Part shown: one piece after another, positions 32,594 to 40,383 of the stretch
How the letters are laid out: the number at the start of each line of letters is the position of its first letter
Position numbering within the stretch: position 1 is the stretch's first letter
Assembly: GCF_014838825.1 (NCBI RefSeq)
Contig: NZ_JACYMO010000001.1
Coordinates: 642,566 to 706,565, forward strand
DNA: 64,000 nt
From: Erwinia persicina
GTDB lineage: Bacteria > Pseudomonadota > Gammaproteobacteria > Enterobacterales > Enterobacteriaceae
Reading direction: 5' to 3'
Notes under the pieces: model-generated
The model's input: the letters and a program-made list of their open reading frames with translations, nothing else
Databases searched by the model: none
Told to the model about the DNA's origin: nothing
Program-made: the position numbers and the translations under genes

Positions 32594-32943
32594 CAGCTTG
32601 CCGCCCTCTTTTTCGGTTCTGCATCTTTCGATACATCACGTAATAAACGGCTGGAGAGCAGAATTCCCGTATGGATCTGCTGCAGGTCGTCCACGCGTGA
32701 TTCCTGAGTTAAACGGCTAATTGATTTGTGATCGTTGAAACGGAACTGACACACCAGTTGATTGGTTTCTGCCAGCTTGACCATTTCAGGCAACGTCAGA
32801 CCTGCAAGAGCATCGGCCATTGGCTCATCGATACCCAGGCGGAACATTGCAGAGGCTTTTTCCTGGTTAATTAAACGTTGTGCGAGTAATAAATAAGACA
32901 AATTGATGTCGTAAATATGTTTGAGTAATTCTGATGTACCCAT
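32593..32943 (-). CDS. flhD: Flagellar master regulator subunit FlhD
   Basis: FlhD is the tetramer-forming subunit of the flagellar master regulator. I start at [19 protein letters not shown], which gives 116 residues as in E. coli and has AGGA upstream; earlier GTG and ATG codons in frame have no usable ribosome site. The disulfide/dimer helix region and the DNA-contact segment [18 protein letters not shown] are conserved. Two GGA motifs overlap the ribosome-binding region, a typical setting for CsrA control. Confidence 0.96.
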   Translation of the reverse strand: MGTSELLKHIYDINLSYLLLAQRLINQEKASAMFRLGIDEPMADALAGLTLPEMVKLAETNQLVCQFRFNDHKSISRLTQESRVDDLQQIHTGILLSSRLLRDVSKDAEPKKRAAS

Positions 32944-33198
32944 TTTTTTTTCCATCCTGACTGACACTACTTTTAACGTGTGCGGCTTAAGCCGCTACCA
33001 TGGTTGCTGGTTGGTAAATCTAAAGATGGCAAAAAATTAGTGGCAAACGCCAAACGTATAAATAAGCTGTCTTGTTTTCGGTGAACCAAGCCAGGAAATA
33101 ATCATGAATTCATTTTGCCAGTGGCCATTCCTGAGCCATCTCATCCCTGACTTCTTCCGTGACTTCTTGTTACATTCTTTTAGGACTATTCCTAAAAC
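32944..33198 (-). promoter_or_regulatory. flhDC 5' leader with GGA motifs
   Basis: From the predicted transcription start (33198) to the flhD ATG there are 255 nt. Six GGA triplets are visible on the transcribed strand: near 33190, 33156, 33144, 33129 and two at 32951-32957 over the Shine-Dalgarno. In E. coli CsrA binds GGA motifs near the 5' end of this leader and protects the mRNA. That CsrA acts here is inference. Confidence 0.55.
33178..33197 (-). promoter_or_regulatory. RcsB-type box at the flhDC start site
   Basis: TTTTAGGA (33178-33185) is perfectly mirrored by TCCTAAAA (33190-33197) across 4 bp. It matches the RcsAB box layout and covers +1 to about +20 of the predicted transcript. 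The E. coli flhDC RcsAB box, a repressor site, occupies the same place. Confidence 0.75.
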
Positions 33199-33204
33199 AA
33201 CGCA

Positions 33205-33233
33205 ACTCTATCCCCTCTGATCGCGACATACAA
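33205..33233 (-). promoter_or_regulatory. Sigma-70 promoter of flhDC
   Basis: On the minus strand TTGTAT (33228-33233), 17 bp, TAGAGT (33205-33210). The flanking sequence closely resembles the E. coli flhDC promoter region (GTTGTATGT and AGTTGCGT are shared). The predicted start is the G near 33198. Confidence 0.8.
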
Positions 33234-33257
33234 CGAGAGCCAAGCCAAATTTTAGAT

Positions 33258-33281
33258 AAAGTGTGACGCAGGTCACACTTT
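33258..33281 (-). promoter_or_regulatory. CRP-cAMP binding site of flhDC
   Basis: AAAGTGTGA and TCACACTTT form perfect 9-bp arms around the 6-bp spacer CGCAGG, the ideal CRP operator (TGTGA-N6-TCACA). Its centre at 33269.5 is 71.5 bp upstream of the predicted start, the class I position known for E. coli flhDC. Confidence 0.92.
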
Positions 33282-33320
33282 TAAGGCAAATAATTCCCAA
33301 AAACCCATCAGTAACGCTGT

Positions 33321-33342
33321 TGATTAGCTCACTAACTAATCA
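33321..33342. promoter_or_regulatory. Inverted repeat upstream of flhDC, candidate LysR-type site
   Basis: TGATTAG (33321-33327) and CTAATCA (33336-33342) are perfect inverted arms around 8 bp. The centre is about 133 bp upstream of the predicted flhDC start. LysR-type regulators LrhA and HdfR act on flhDC in E. coli, and a T-N11-A core is present. Assignment to either is inference. Confidence 0.35.
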
Positions 33343-33847
33343 TTATGCTCATTTTTTGTAAATTTCACCCCGTGAGCAACCATTAGCCAGGCAAAACAAC
33401 CTCAGATGGAACATTAAAGCGAAGCCAAGCGGTCGCCTGACGAGTTGATAGAGAATAATAATAACTTAAGCGTATTTTTGCAGAGTTTTATGCTAATTAA
33501 TGGCGTGGGGAAGGCAGTAAGGATTAGTTACTCACGGTGAATATTTGACCACTACATGAAGGCAGAAATGTGACACAGCTCAGGTTTTTTAAAGGAAGTG
33601 ATAACGGTTTGTAAGCAGTTCACCCCTTATGTTTAGGGTCTGCCAGAAGATGTAAACAGCCGTTACATAAGCGATATGAATGAATAGGTGGAAACACTAG
33701 GAATAACCTTATGATTATCGACAACCCGCGTAGAATCTTTAGCGAAAAGTAGATTTATTTGATTTTCTGTGGTCCGGGTGTCTGTTTTTTCGACAATTAA
33801 CCGCATAAATTACGTAGAGACGATGAAGGATGGTTAAGCGGGGCGGG
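33343..33847. other. AT-rich noncoding stretch between flhDC and otsA
   Basis: About 500 bp with no credible gene. Only very short frames occur, such as a 13-codon one at about 33711 after AGGAATAACC. The upstream signals of flhDC lie at one end and the otsA terminator at the other. I could not identify an RNA gene here. Confidence 0.5.
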
Positions 33848-33872
33848 AAAAAAACAGGGGGCGACGCCCCCT
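33848..33872 (-). terminator. Rho-independent terminator of otsBA
   Basis: On the minus strand AGGGGGC and GCCCCCT form a stem with a 3-nt loop, followed by GTTTTTTT. It lies about 36 bp after the otsA stop codon. Confidence 0.9.
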
Positions 33873-33908
33873 TTCAGTTGCCTTTCTTATTTATACTGGA
33901 CCGCCTGA

Positions 33909-35339
33909 TCAGGCGAGTTTCGGGAAAGCGGCCACATTATTCTCCTTTTCAATGGCCCTCCCCTGAATCGGCAGCGCCTGCAGGTCCTGCAGGTAGCTTT
34001 CCCGCCAGTGGGCGATGTCGTTCTGGCGCAGCACGTTCATCATGTCGTTATAGCGGGAGATACGTTCCGTGCGTGACATGGTCAGCGCCTGATTCAGTGC
34101 AGCGGCTACCTCATCGCGATCGTAAGGGTTAACAATCAGCGCCGACGTCAGTTCGTTAGCCGCCCCGGCGAAGCGTGACAGCACCAGCACGCCAGGATCG
34201 TCCGGGTCCTGTGCAGCGACATACTCTTTTGCCACCAGATTCATGCCATCACGCAGCGGGGTCACCAGGCCGATATCCGTCAGCCGGAAAATCTTCATCA
34301 GCAGACGGCGATCAAAATGCTGATTCAGATAGTACAGCGGCGTCCAGCCCAGCGTGCCGTACTTGCCGTTGATCCGCCCGGCTTCCGTTTCCAACTGATG
34401 ACGAATATCCTGATAGGCCTGCACGTCACCGCGCGACGTCGGGGCAATCTGTGAATAACGGATTTTGCCGCGATGCTCCGGGTAGTTCTCCAGCAACGCT
34501 TCGTAGGCAAGAAAGCGCTCCGGCAATCCCTTCGAGTAGTCCAGACGCTCACAGGCGATGATATTTTTTGCATCACCGAGATCTTTTTTCATCGCCACCA
34601 TCTTCGGCGGCAGCGGCCCTTCTGCCATCTCTTTGATGCTGTCGGGCTCGATCCCTATCGGATAGACCTCCGTAGTGAAGCGATTGCCGAATGCCCGGTG
34701 CTGTTTACCCTCACTGTTCAGCGTGGTCTGCAGTGCCACACACTCAAGGAACGCCATACGATCGCTTTCCGTCTGGAAGCCCAGCAGATCGTAATCACAC
34801 ATCATTTCCAGCAGATCGGCATGAGGCGGCAGTGCGTTGAAAATCTCTGGCGTCGGGAAGGGAATATGCAGGAAGAATCCAATACGGTTATTCACCCCCA
34901 GCTTGCGCAGTTCAGCGGCAAACGGCAGCAGATGATAATCATGGATCCACAGCACATCGTCTTCCTGCAGCAGCGGTACCAGACGCTGGGCCAGCTGCGT
35001 ATTCACGCGCTGATAGCCATCCCAGGCCTCACGCTGGAAATTGACCAGGTCAAGACGATAGTGGAAAGCAGGCCACAGCACGGCATTGGAGAACTGCAGG
35101 TAATAGAGGTCATAATCGTTCTGGTTCAGACCGAAAGAGGCATAGGTGATGCCGTCCTGCTCCAGCATACTGAGCTCTTCTTCATCTTCACCAATTTCAG
35201 TGATATCTCCATTCCAGCCGTACCACACGCCCCCGGTAGTCTTCAACGCGTCGACGATCCCGACGGTGAGCCCTCCTGCACTGGCCTTACTGCCATCCGG
35301 GATAGCAATACGGTTAGATACGACAACTAAGCGACTCAT
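33909..35339 (-). CDS. otsA: Trehalose-6-phosphate synthase
   Basis: OtsA (GT20 family, GT-B fold) joins UDP-glucose and glucose-6-phosphate into trehalose-6-phosphate during osmotic and stationary-phase stress. The 476 residues (E. coli 474) start [16 protein letters not shown], with the Arg of SNRIA and GGLTVGI in the substrate pocket; [14 protein letters not shown] and [16 protein letters not shown] are further signature segments. The ATG follows TAAGGAG, 4 bp after the otsB stop codon, so both form an otsB-otsA operon. Confidence 0.97.
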   Translation of the reverse strand: MSRLVVVSNRIAIPDGSKASAGGLTVGIVDALKTTGGVWYGWNGDITEIGEDEEELSMLEQDGITYASFGLNQNDYDLYYLQFSNAVLWPAFHYRLDLVNFQREAWDGYQRVNTQLAQRLVPLLQEDDVLWIHDYHLLPFAAELRKLGVNNRIGFFLHIPFPTPEIFNALPPHADLLEMMCDYDLLGFQTESDRMAFLECVALQTTLNSEGKQHRAFGNRFTTEVYPIGIEPDSIKEMAEGPLPPKMVAMKKDLGDAKNIIACERLDYSKGLPERFLAYEALLENYPEHRGKIRYSQIAPTSRGDVQAYQDIRHQLETEAGRINGKYGTLGWTPLYYLNQHFDRRLLMKIFRLTDIGLVTPLRDGMNLVAKEYVAAQDPDDPGVLVLSRFAGAANELTSALIVNPYDRDEVAAALNQALTMSRTERISRYNDMMNVLRQNDIAHWRESYLQDLQALPIQGRAIEKENNVAAFPKLA

Positions 35340-35343
35340 AACC

Positions 35344-36123
35344 TTAACTCCTTACTGACGTTATCACGTCTTCATCTAGTTTTATTCGTGCCTGTTCCAG
35401 CCAGTGATACACGGCGGCAACATCGCTGAGATGGCCCTGCGCTGCGCTGGTTCCGGCACCGACTTTAATTGATATGCCCTCCATGGCATTGACCACGTTA
35501 AACCCTGCCTCGTCGGTCAAATCATCTCCCAGAAAGACCGGAACGCGTCCGGCAAAAGGAGGGTGCTGCATAAATTCTTCAATGGCCGCGCCTTTGTTCA
35601 CGCCGCGCGGCTTCAGTTCGACCACGCATTTACCCGGCTGTTGCACCAGTTCAGGAAAGCGCGCCACCAGCGAGTCGGCCAGCTGCTCCACGGCCTGCTG
35701 GTGCTGGGGGGCCTGTCGGTAGTGCAGGGCAAACGCCATGCCTTTACTTTCCAACTGGGTGCCCGGCAGTACCGCCATGGCCGTGTTCAGCGCCTGACTT
35801 AGCGCGGTCACGGTGGCAGGTTGCAGGCGGAGACGTGTGATCTGCCCTTCGCTGTCGCGTCGCTCCGCACCGTGAACACCGGCCATCGGCAGTACCAGCG
35901 GGGACGCCAGCGCATCCAGTTGTTCAATCGGACGACCGGAGATCAGTGCCACGGCCCCCTCGCAGCGCTGTGCCAGCCGGTTGAGGTTATCCAGCACCTG
36001 TGCCGGAATAGAGACCTCATCAGGGCGTGGCTTAATCGCTGCCAGGGTGCCGTCCACGTCGAAGAAAAAGGCATAGCGGGTGGCCGCCAGCAGGGGGGGA
36101 ACGAAATCTGTTTGGGTTGTCAC
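35344..36123 (-). CDS. otsB: Trehalose-6-phosphate phosphatase
   Basis: OtsB removes phosphate from trehalose-6-phosphate to give trehalose. It is a HAD-family enzyme with the nucleophile motif FFFDVDGTLA, then LISGRPIEQLDAL, the Lys in ELKPRGVNKG and FLGDDLTDEAGF. I start at the GTG after AGGAGGAAT, giving VTTQTDFVPP and 259 residues (E. coli 266). A much earlier in-frame ATG at 36270 would add 49 residues with no resemblance to OtsB and no ribosome site. Confidence 0.96.
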   Translation of the reverse strand: MTTQTDFVPPLLAATRYAFFFDVDGTLAAIKPRPDEVSIPAQVLDNLNRLAQRCEGAVALISGRPIEQLDALASPLVLPMAGVHGAERRDSEGQITRLRLQPATVTALSQALNTAMAVLPGTQLESKGMAFALHYRQAPQHQQAVEQLADSLVARFPELVQQPGKCVVELKPRGVNKGAAIEEFMQHPPFAGRVPVFLGDDLTDEAGFNVVNAMEGISIKVGAGTSAAQGHLSDVAAVYHWLEQARIKLDEDVITSVRS

Positions 36124-36310
36124 ACATTCCTCCTGAGTTAACGATCGGGAGATGCTGCTGACAATGAGGGGGACAGCGGTCGTCTGACGAGCGGCGGTGG
36201 TGTTAAGCCTGTCGTCAGACGTAGTCGAGGGCAGCAGTACGGCGGCGTCAGCCCTCAGTGCAGACAACATCAGCCTAAAGTATAGCGGGGTTTCCAGAAC
36301 CTGCCAGAAA

Positions 36311-37534
36311 TCATGCGCTAACTGGCTGCTGCCACAGAGAATTCACATCAATATCCGGCCAGTGGTTGGCCTCTTCCGGGCCGATAATATGATCTTCACA
36401 GTAGAGACTGGCGAGATCGATAATATGTGGCGTCAGCCGCTTCCCGCTGTTCAGTGAAAAGAAAACGCAGATTTTAGGCTGCAGTAACGAGTGCTCCCCG
36501 GGTTCCGTCACCACCCCGAGCCGCCCGGAGGAGAGGCGGACCAGCGATCCGACCGGATAGATACCGACGGCTTTCACAAACGCGTAGAGCAGTTTACGGT
36601 CAAAATGCCCGGGCCAGCTGGCCATCTGGTGCATGGCGCTGGCCGGATTCCACCCTGCCTTGTAGGGCCGGTCGGAGGTTACGGCATCGTAGACGTCGCA
36701 GATCGCGGCCATCCGCGACAGCAGGGTAATCGCCCCGGCGCGCAATCCATGGGGATATCCGCTGCCGTTCACCTTTTCATGATGATGCATAGCAACATCC
36801 TGCAGGTCATCTTCGGCTCCGCTGCGCCGTAAAATCTCTGCACCGGCCACCGGGTGATACTTCATCAGATCGAACTCCTCCTCCGTCAGCCTGCCGGGTT
36901 TATTCAGGATGGCCAGCGGAATCGCCGCTTTACCGACGTCATGAAGCAGACCTGCCATTCCCGCCCTTTTCTTCTGCGCTTCGTCCAGTTCCAGCTGATC
37001 GGCCAGTGACAGCATCAGCGCACACACCGCTACCGAGTGAAGATAGGTGTAATCGTCATGGGACTTCAGGCGCACCACGCTGAGTAGCGCCGCCGGATGA
37101 CGATTAAGCGAACCGGCAATATCGTTCACCAGCGGAACGGTGCTTCGCGCATCAATCGTCTTCCCGAGCCGGGCATCGCCAAACATGGTCATCACCGGGC
37201 CCCTGGCCGCCAGACAGATTTTTTGCGCCTGGGCCATTTCGCTGTGCATGGTCACTGCACTGTCTGCGTCTGCAGACGGCGAAACGTACGCGACCGCGTG
37301 GTCAGGATCTGACGGTGGTGTCCCCTCCTCCGCCATGATGCACAGCTCAGGGGACCGTCCGCGAGACAGGTCAATCCATACCTCGCGCACGCCGCTTTCC
37401 TGAATGGCCCGCACCTGGCGCGTCTCGGTCAGCAGCATCTCATTGTGTACCAGCGGATGCTTAAGCCAGAACACGTCCAGCTTGTGCAAAAACATCCCTG
37501 TCTGCAGTTCATTCACTGCAATACTGATGATCAT
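36311..37534 (-). CDS. HD-GYP cyclic-di-GMP phosphodiesterase with DUF3391
   Basis: A 407-residue soluble protein. An N-terminal DUF3391 segment (about 1-125) precedes an HD-GYP domain (about 140-330). The metal-binding HD is at 198-199 (GLLHDVGKAAIP) and the GYP signature at 259-261 (HHHEKVNGSGYPHGL), so hydrolysis of cyclic-di-GMP is expected. No membrane segment or signal peptide is visible. The ATG follows GGGGGAGAACC. It stands alone between otsB and a divergent DUF1275 gene. A perfect sigma-28-like -10 (GCCGATAA) lies about 93 bp upstream without a matching -35. Confidence 0.88.
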   Translation of the reverse strand: MIISIAVNELQTGMFLHKLDVFWLKHPLVHNEMLLTETRQVRAIQESGVREVWIDLSRGRSPELCIMAEEGTPPSDPDHAVAYVSPSADADSAVTMHSEMAQAQKICLAARGPVMTMFGDARLGKTIDARSTVPLVNDIAGSLNRHPAALLSVVRLKSHDDYTYLHSVAVCALMLSLADQLELDEAQKKRAGMAGLLHDVGKAAIPLAILNKPGRLTEEEFDLMKYHPVAGAEILRRSGAEDDLQDVAMHHHEKVNGSGYPHGLRAGAITLLSRMAAICDVYDAVTSDRPYKAGWNPASAMHQMASWPGHFDRKLLYAFVKAVGIYPVGSLVRLSSGRLGVVTEPGEHSLLQPKICVFFSLNSGKRLTPHIIDLASLYCEDHIIGPEEANHWPDIDVNSLWQQPVSA

Positions 37535-37905
37535 CCGGTTCTCCCCCTGACAGTATGAATTCCATTCCCTGATCACTATCGGCAGATGATCAAAAAACCT
37601 GCGGGATGCTGACGTGAAACGGCGGATTATCGGCCTGCATTGACGCCAGATGTGCCCACGGTCACGTCTTCAGAACGGATGTGTGGCCCGGATAAGGCGG
37701 TGGAATACCGCGCCAGCGTGCCGGTTCGGCTGACAGAAACTGAATAAAGCAGACGAAACTTCACCGTCACGTTCGGAGCCGTCTGGAATCGGGGAAAAAT
37801 CGCTGATGGAAGCCACAGGCTGCGCGCTGATGCGCTACATTGCCTGAACACCAGGGCGGCGGTCTGACGGACGCGCCGTCATTTTTCTCAGGGGGCCTGA
37901 TACCA
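37535..37905. other. Divergent intergenic region, HD-GYP gene to DUF1275 gene
   Basis: This 371-bp region has no supported gene. On the minus strand it holds GCCGATAA (37627-37634) and GCCGATAG (37577-37584), both like FliA -10 elements, but neither has TAAA 15 bp upstream. A short minus-strand reading frame in 37627-37851 has no ribosome site or recognisable family. Confidence 0.45.
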
Positions 37906-38637
37906 ATGTTAGACATGATGATAAAAAGAAAACGCCAGCGCCGGCATACGGAAGATCGCTACCTGGCGCTGGTGCTGGCCACCAGCGCCGGACTGCTGAA
38001 TGCGATGGCGCTGGGGGCCTTTGGCATTTTTCCGTCCCATATGTCAGGGAATACCTCGCAGCTCTCCTCGGAGGTGTCCAGCGTGGATATCCGCGATATG
38101 ACGTTTCTGCTGTCCATGATCGTTGCGTTTGTCAGCGGCTGCGTCAGCGCACGCCTGCTGGTGATTGTCGGTATCCGGCAAAATATACGCACCATCTTCA
38201 GTCTTATCCTGCTGGTGGAGGGGATTCTGCTGATAGCGATGTCAGCCTTTGAACTGCTGTACTACTCTTCAGCTAATAACCGTGAAGTGATCGTCTTCCT
38301 CGGGTTTTTAATGGGGATCCATAACGCCACTTCTACTCAGCTCTCCAATGGACGCGTGCGTTCCACCCATATTACCGGCACGCTGACGGATGCGGGCATT
38401 GCGCTCGGCTCTTTACTGGCCGTGCTCTTCCGCCACGACCCGTCAAAACAGGTCAGCGCGCAGCGCAAACAGTTTATCACCCACCTGATCACCATCTTTT
38501 CCTTCCTGACCGGCGGCATCGCGGGCCTGATGCTGTTTAATCAGTTTGGTTTCGGTTCCATGATTGCCGTCGGCGCATTTCTGGTGATCATTGCCCTTGG
38601 CGCGGTGGCGCTTACCGTTAAGCTGGCGCGCGGCTGA
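37906..38637 (+). CDS. DUF1275 (YoaK-type) inner-membrane protein
   Basis: A 243-residue integral membrane protein of the DUF1275 family, function unknown. I start at the ATG after CAGGGGGCC, giving MLDMMIKRKRQRRHTEDRY, a basic N-terminus followed by about six membrane segments. Family motifs are ATSAGLLNAMALGAFGIFPSH-like (first helix), HMSGNTSQL, and GFLMGIHNATSTQLS with ITGTLTDAGIALG. It is monocistronic with a strong hairpin after its stop. Confidence 0.85.
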   Translation: MLDMMIKRKRQRRHTEDRYLALVLATSAGLLNAMALGAFGIFPSHMSGNTSQLSSEVSSVDIRDMTFLLSMIVAFVSGCVSARLLVIVGIRQNIRTIFSLILLVEGILLIAMSAFELLYYSSANNREVIVFLGFLMGIHNATSTQLSNGRVRSTHITGTLTDAGIALGSLLAVLFRHDPSKQVSAQRKQFITHLITIFSFLTGGIAGLMLFNQFGFGSMIAVGAFLVIIALGAVALTVKLARG

Positions 38638-38643
38638 TCCCTG

Positions 38644-38677
38644 TTATGACGCGGCTCTTTTCGGAGCTGCGTCATAA
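38644..38677. terminator. Long hairpin after the DUF1275 gene
   Basis: TTATGACGCGGCTC pairs with GAGCTGCGTCATAA (14 pairs, one G-U) around TTTTCG. It begins 7 bp after the stop codon. No T tract follows on either side. Confidence 0.5.
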
Positions 38678-38744
38678 AATAACAATTTGATCTGACCCAA
38701 TGTGACATTTTCGTTGCGTAAGTAAACCCGCTCAATAACTATAG

Positions 38745-38770
38745 GTAGAACGTTCTACTAAAACGTTCTA
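38745..38770 (+). promoter_or_regulatory. Tandem LacI/MalI-type operators of the PTS gene
   Basis: GTAGAACGTTCTAC (38745-38758) is a perfect 14-bp palindrome. A second site, TAAAACGTTCTA (38759-38770), is the same core with one mismatch. The centres are 13 bp apart. E. coli MalI binds a similar AAAACGTTTT core. The sites lie 55-80 bp upstream of the PTS start codon and are the obvious target of the LacI-family gene at 40384. Confidence 0.75.
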
Positions 38771-38824
38771 CTTGCACCACACCTGCCCTTTTACTCTTAA
38801 AACTCTGTCCCAGCGGGAGACACT

Positions 38825-40324
38825 ATGCGTTTTTTTACCGGGTTCTTTAAATCGCTTTCCAGATTATCAATGATTGGCCGTGCGCTGATGTTGCCGATCT
38901 CACTGCTGCCAGCGGCGGGCCTGCTGCTGGCGTTCGGGGATAAGTTTCATCTGCCACTGATGATGAATGCCGGCGGTGTGATCTTTGATAACCTGCCGCT
39001 GCTTTTTGCCGTCGGCTCTGCCGTCGGCCTGGCGTCTGAATCCGGCATTGCCGCTCTGGCCGCCACCGTGTCCGTCCTGATCACCAATATGACCATCGGC
39101 ACCGTGATGCAAATCACCCCGGAAATGGCGGCCAGCGGTGGGAAATACGCGATGGTTATCGGCATTCCCACCTTACAGATGGGGGTGTTCGGCGGGCTGA
39201 TTTGTGGCGTGCTGGCGGCCTGGTGCTATAACCGTTTTCATACACTGCAGCTGCCTGAGTTTCTCGGCTTCTTCTCTGGTAAACGCTTTGTCGCCATTGC
39301 CACCGCCTTCCTCTCTTTCCTGCTCGGGCTGGTACTGCCACACATCTGGCAGCATATTCAGGCCGGCATTGATGCGCTGTCGGTGGTGGTGAACGGCGAT
39401 AATCAGGCGCTGTCGACCTTTATCTTCGGTCTGGTCGAGCGTGCGCTGATCCCTCTTGGGCTGCACCACATCTGGTACCCCTCTTTCTGGTACTCCTTCG
39501 GTGACTACACCACCCAGGCCGGACAGGTTATTCACGGCGATCAGACCATCTGGTTCAAAATGCTGGAAGAAGGCACCAAATCCTTTAGCAGCAATACCTA
39601 CCAGAACGCCGGTAAGTTTATGCAGGGTGAGTTCCCGCTGATGCTCTTCGCCCTGCCAGCCGCCTGTCTGGCGATGTACCATGAAGCCAACACCAAAAAC
39701 AAAAAAATCGCTTCAGGTATCCTGTTTTCGGCGGCGCTGACCTGCTTCCTGACCGGGATCACAGAGCCGGTAGAGTTCACCTTTATCTTTGTGGCACCGA
39801 TCCTGTATGTCTTTAACGCCATCATGGCGGGCCTCTCCTATATGTGCATGTACCTGCTGGATGCGCATATTGCCAAGTCATTTTCTGCCGGGTTGATCGA
39901 CTATATCTCGTTTGGCATCCTGCCTTCCTTTAACGGCTTCCAGACTCACTATCTCAGCGCGGTGATCGTGGGCGTGCCGATGGCGGCCATCTACTACGTC
40001 GTGTTCCGCTTTGTGATCCGCCGCTTTGACGTTAAAACACCGGGGCGCACAGATATCACGGCGAATGCCGGTGACAAAAGCGATGCAGAGCTGGCCAGCG
40101 AGATCACCGGTCTGCTGGGTGGCAGTCATAATATCAGCAGCGTGGGTGCCTGCATCACGCGCCTGCGGCTGGAAGTTGAAAACAGTGAACTGGTGGACAA
40201 AGACGGGCTTTACCACCTCGGCGCACGCGGGGTGGTGTTTGTCGGGGATAATGGCATCCAGATAATCTTCGGGGCCAGAGCACAGTTTATTGCGCAACAG
40301 ATGGCCCCAGTGACCGGGCGCTAG
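38825..40324 (+). CDS. PTS glucose/maltose-family permease, EIIC-EIIB
   Basis: A 499-residue sugar permease of the glucose superfamily of the phosphotransferase system. The EIIC domain (about 15-400) has around ten membrane segments with GLHHIWYPSFWYSF and the loop FLTGITEPVEFTFIFVAPIL, the sugar-site GITEP motif. The EIIB domain carries the phospho-cysteine Cys443 (GACITRLRLEV). No EIIA domain is attached or nearby, so it should use the general glucose EIIA (Crr). The HHIWYPSF variant and the MalI-like neighbour place it near MalX and PtsG, but the sugar is not evident from sequence. Confidence 0.88.
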   Translation: MRFFTGFFKSLSRLSMIGRALMLPISLLPAAGLLLAFGDKFHLPLMMNAGGVIFDNLPLLFAVGSAVGLASESGIAALAATVSVLITNMTIGTVMQITPEMAASGGKYAMVIGIPTLQMGVFGGLICGVLAAWCYNRFHTLQLPEFLGFFSGKRFVAIATAFLSFLLGLVLPHIWQHIQAGIDALSVVVNGDNQALSTFIFGLVERALIPLGLHHIWYPSFWYSFGDYTTQAGQVIHGDQTIWFKMLEEGTKSFSSNTYQNAGKFMQGEFPLMLFALPAACLAMYHEANTKNKKIASGILFSAALTCFLTGITEPVEFTFIFVAPILYVFNAIMAGLSYMCMYLLDAHIAKSFSAGLIDYISFGILPSFNGFQTHYLSAVIVGVPMAAIYYVVFRFVIRRFDVKTPGRTDITANAGDKSDAELASEITGLLGGSHNISSVGACITRLRLEVENSELVDKDGLYHLGARGVVFVGDNGIQIIFGARAQFIAQQMAPVTGR

Positions 40325-40336
40325 CTGGCACAAATT

Positions 40337-40371
40337 ATCGTCTCCTGTATGCTACGGGAGACGATTTTTTT
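40337..40371 (+). terminator. Rho-independent terminator between PTS gene and its regulator
   Basis: ATCGTCTCC pairs perfectly with GGAGACGAT, followed by seven Ts. It fills most of the 59-bp gap and ends 12 bp before the regulator start codon. Confidence 0.9.
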
Positions 40372-40383
40372 ACAAGGAATACA

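Noticed and set aside
37627-37851. 74-codon minus-strand frame upstream of the DUF1275 gene
   Set aside because: No ribosome site, no family resemblance; overlaps the expected promoter region.
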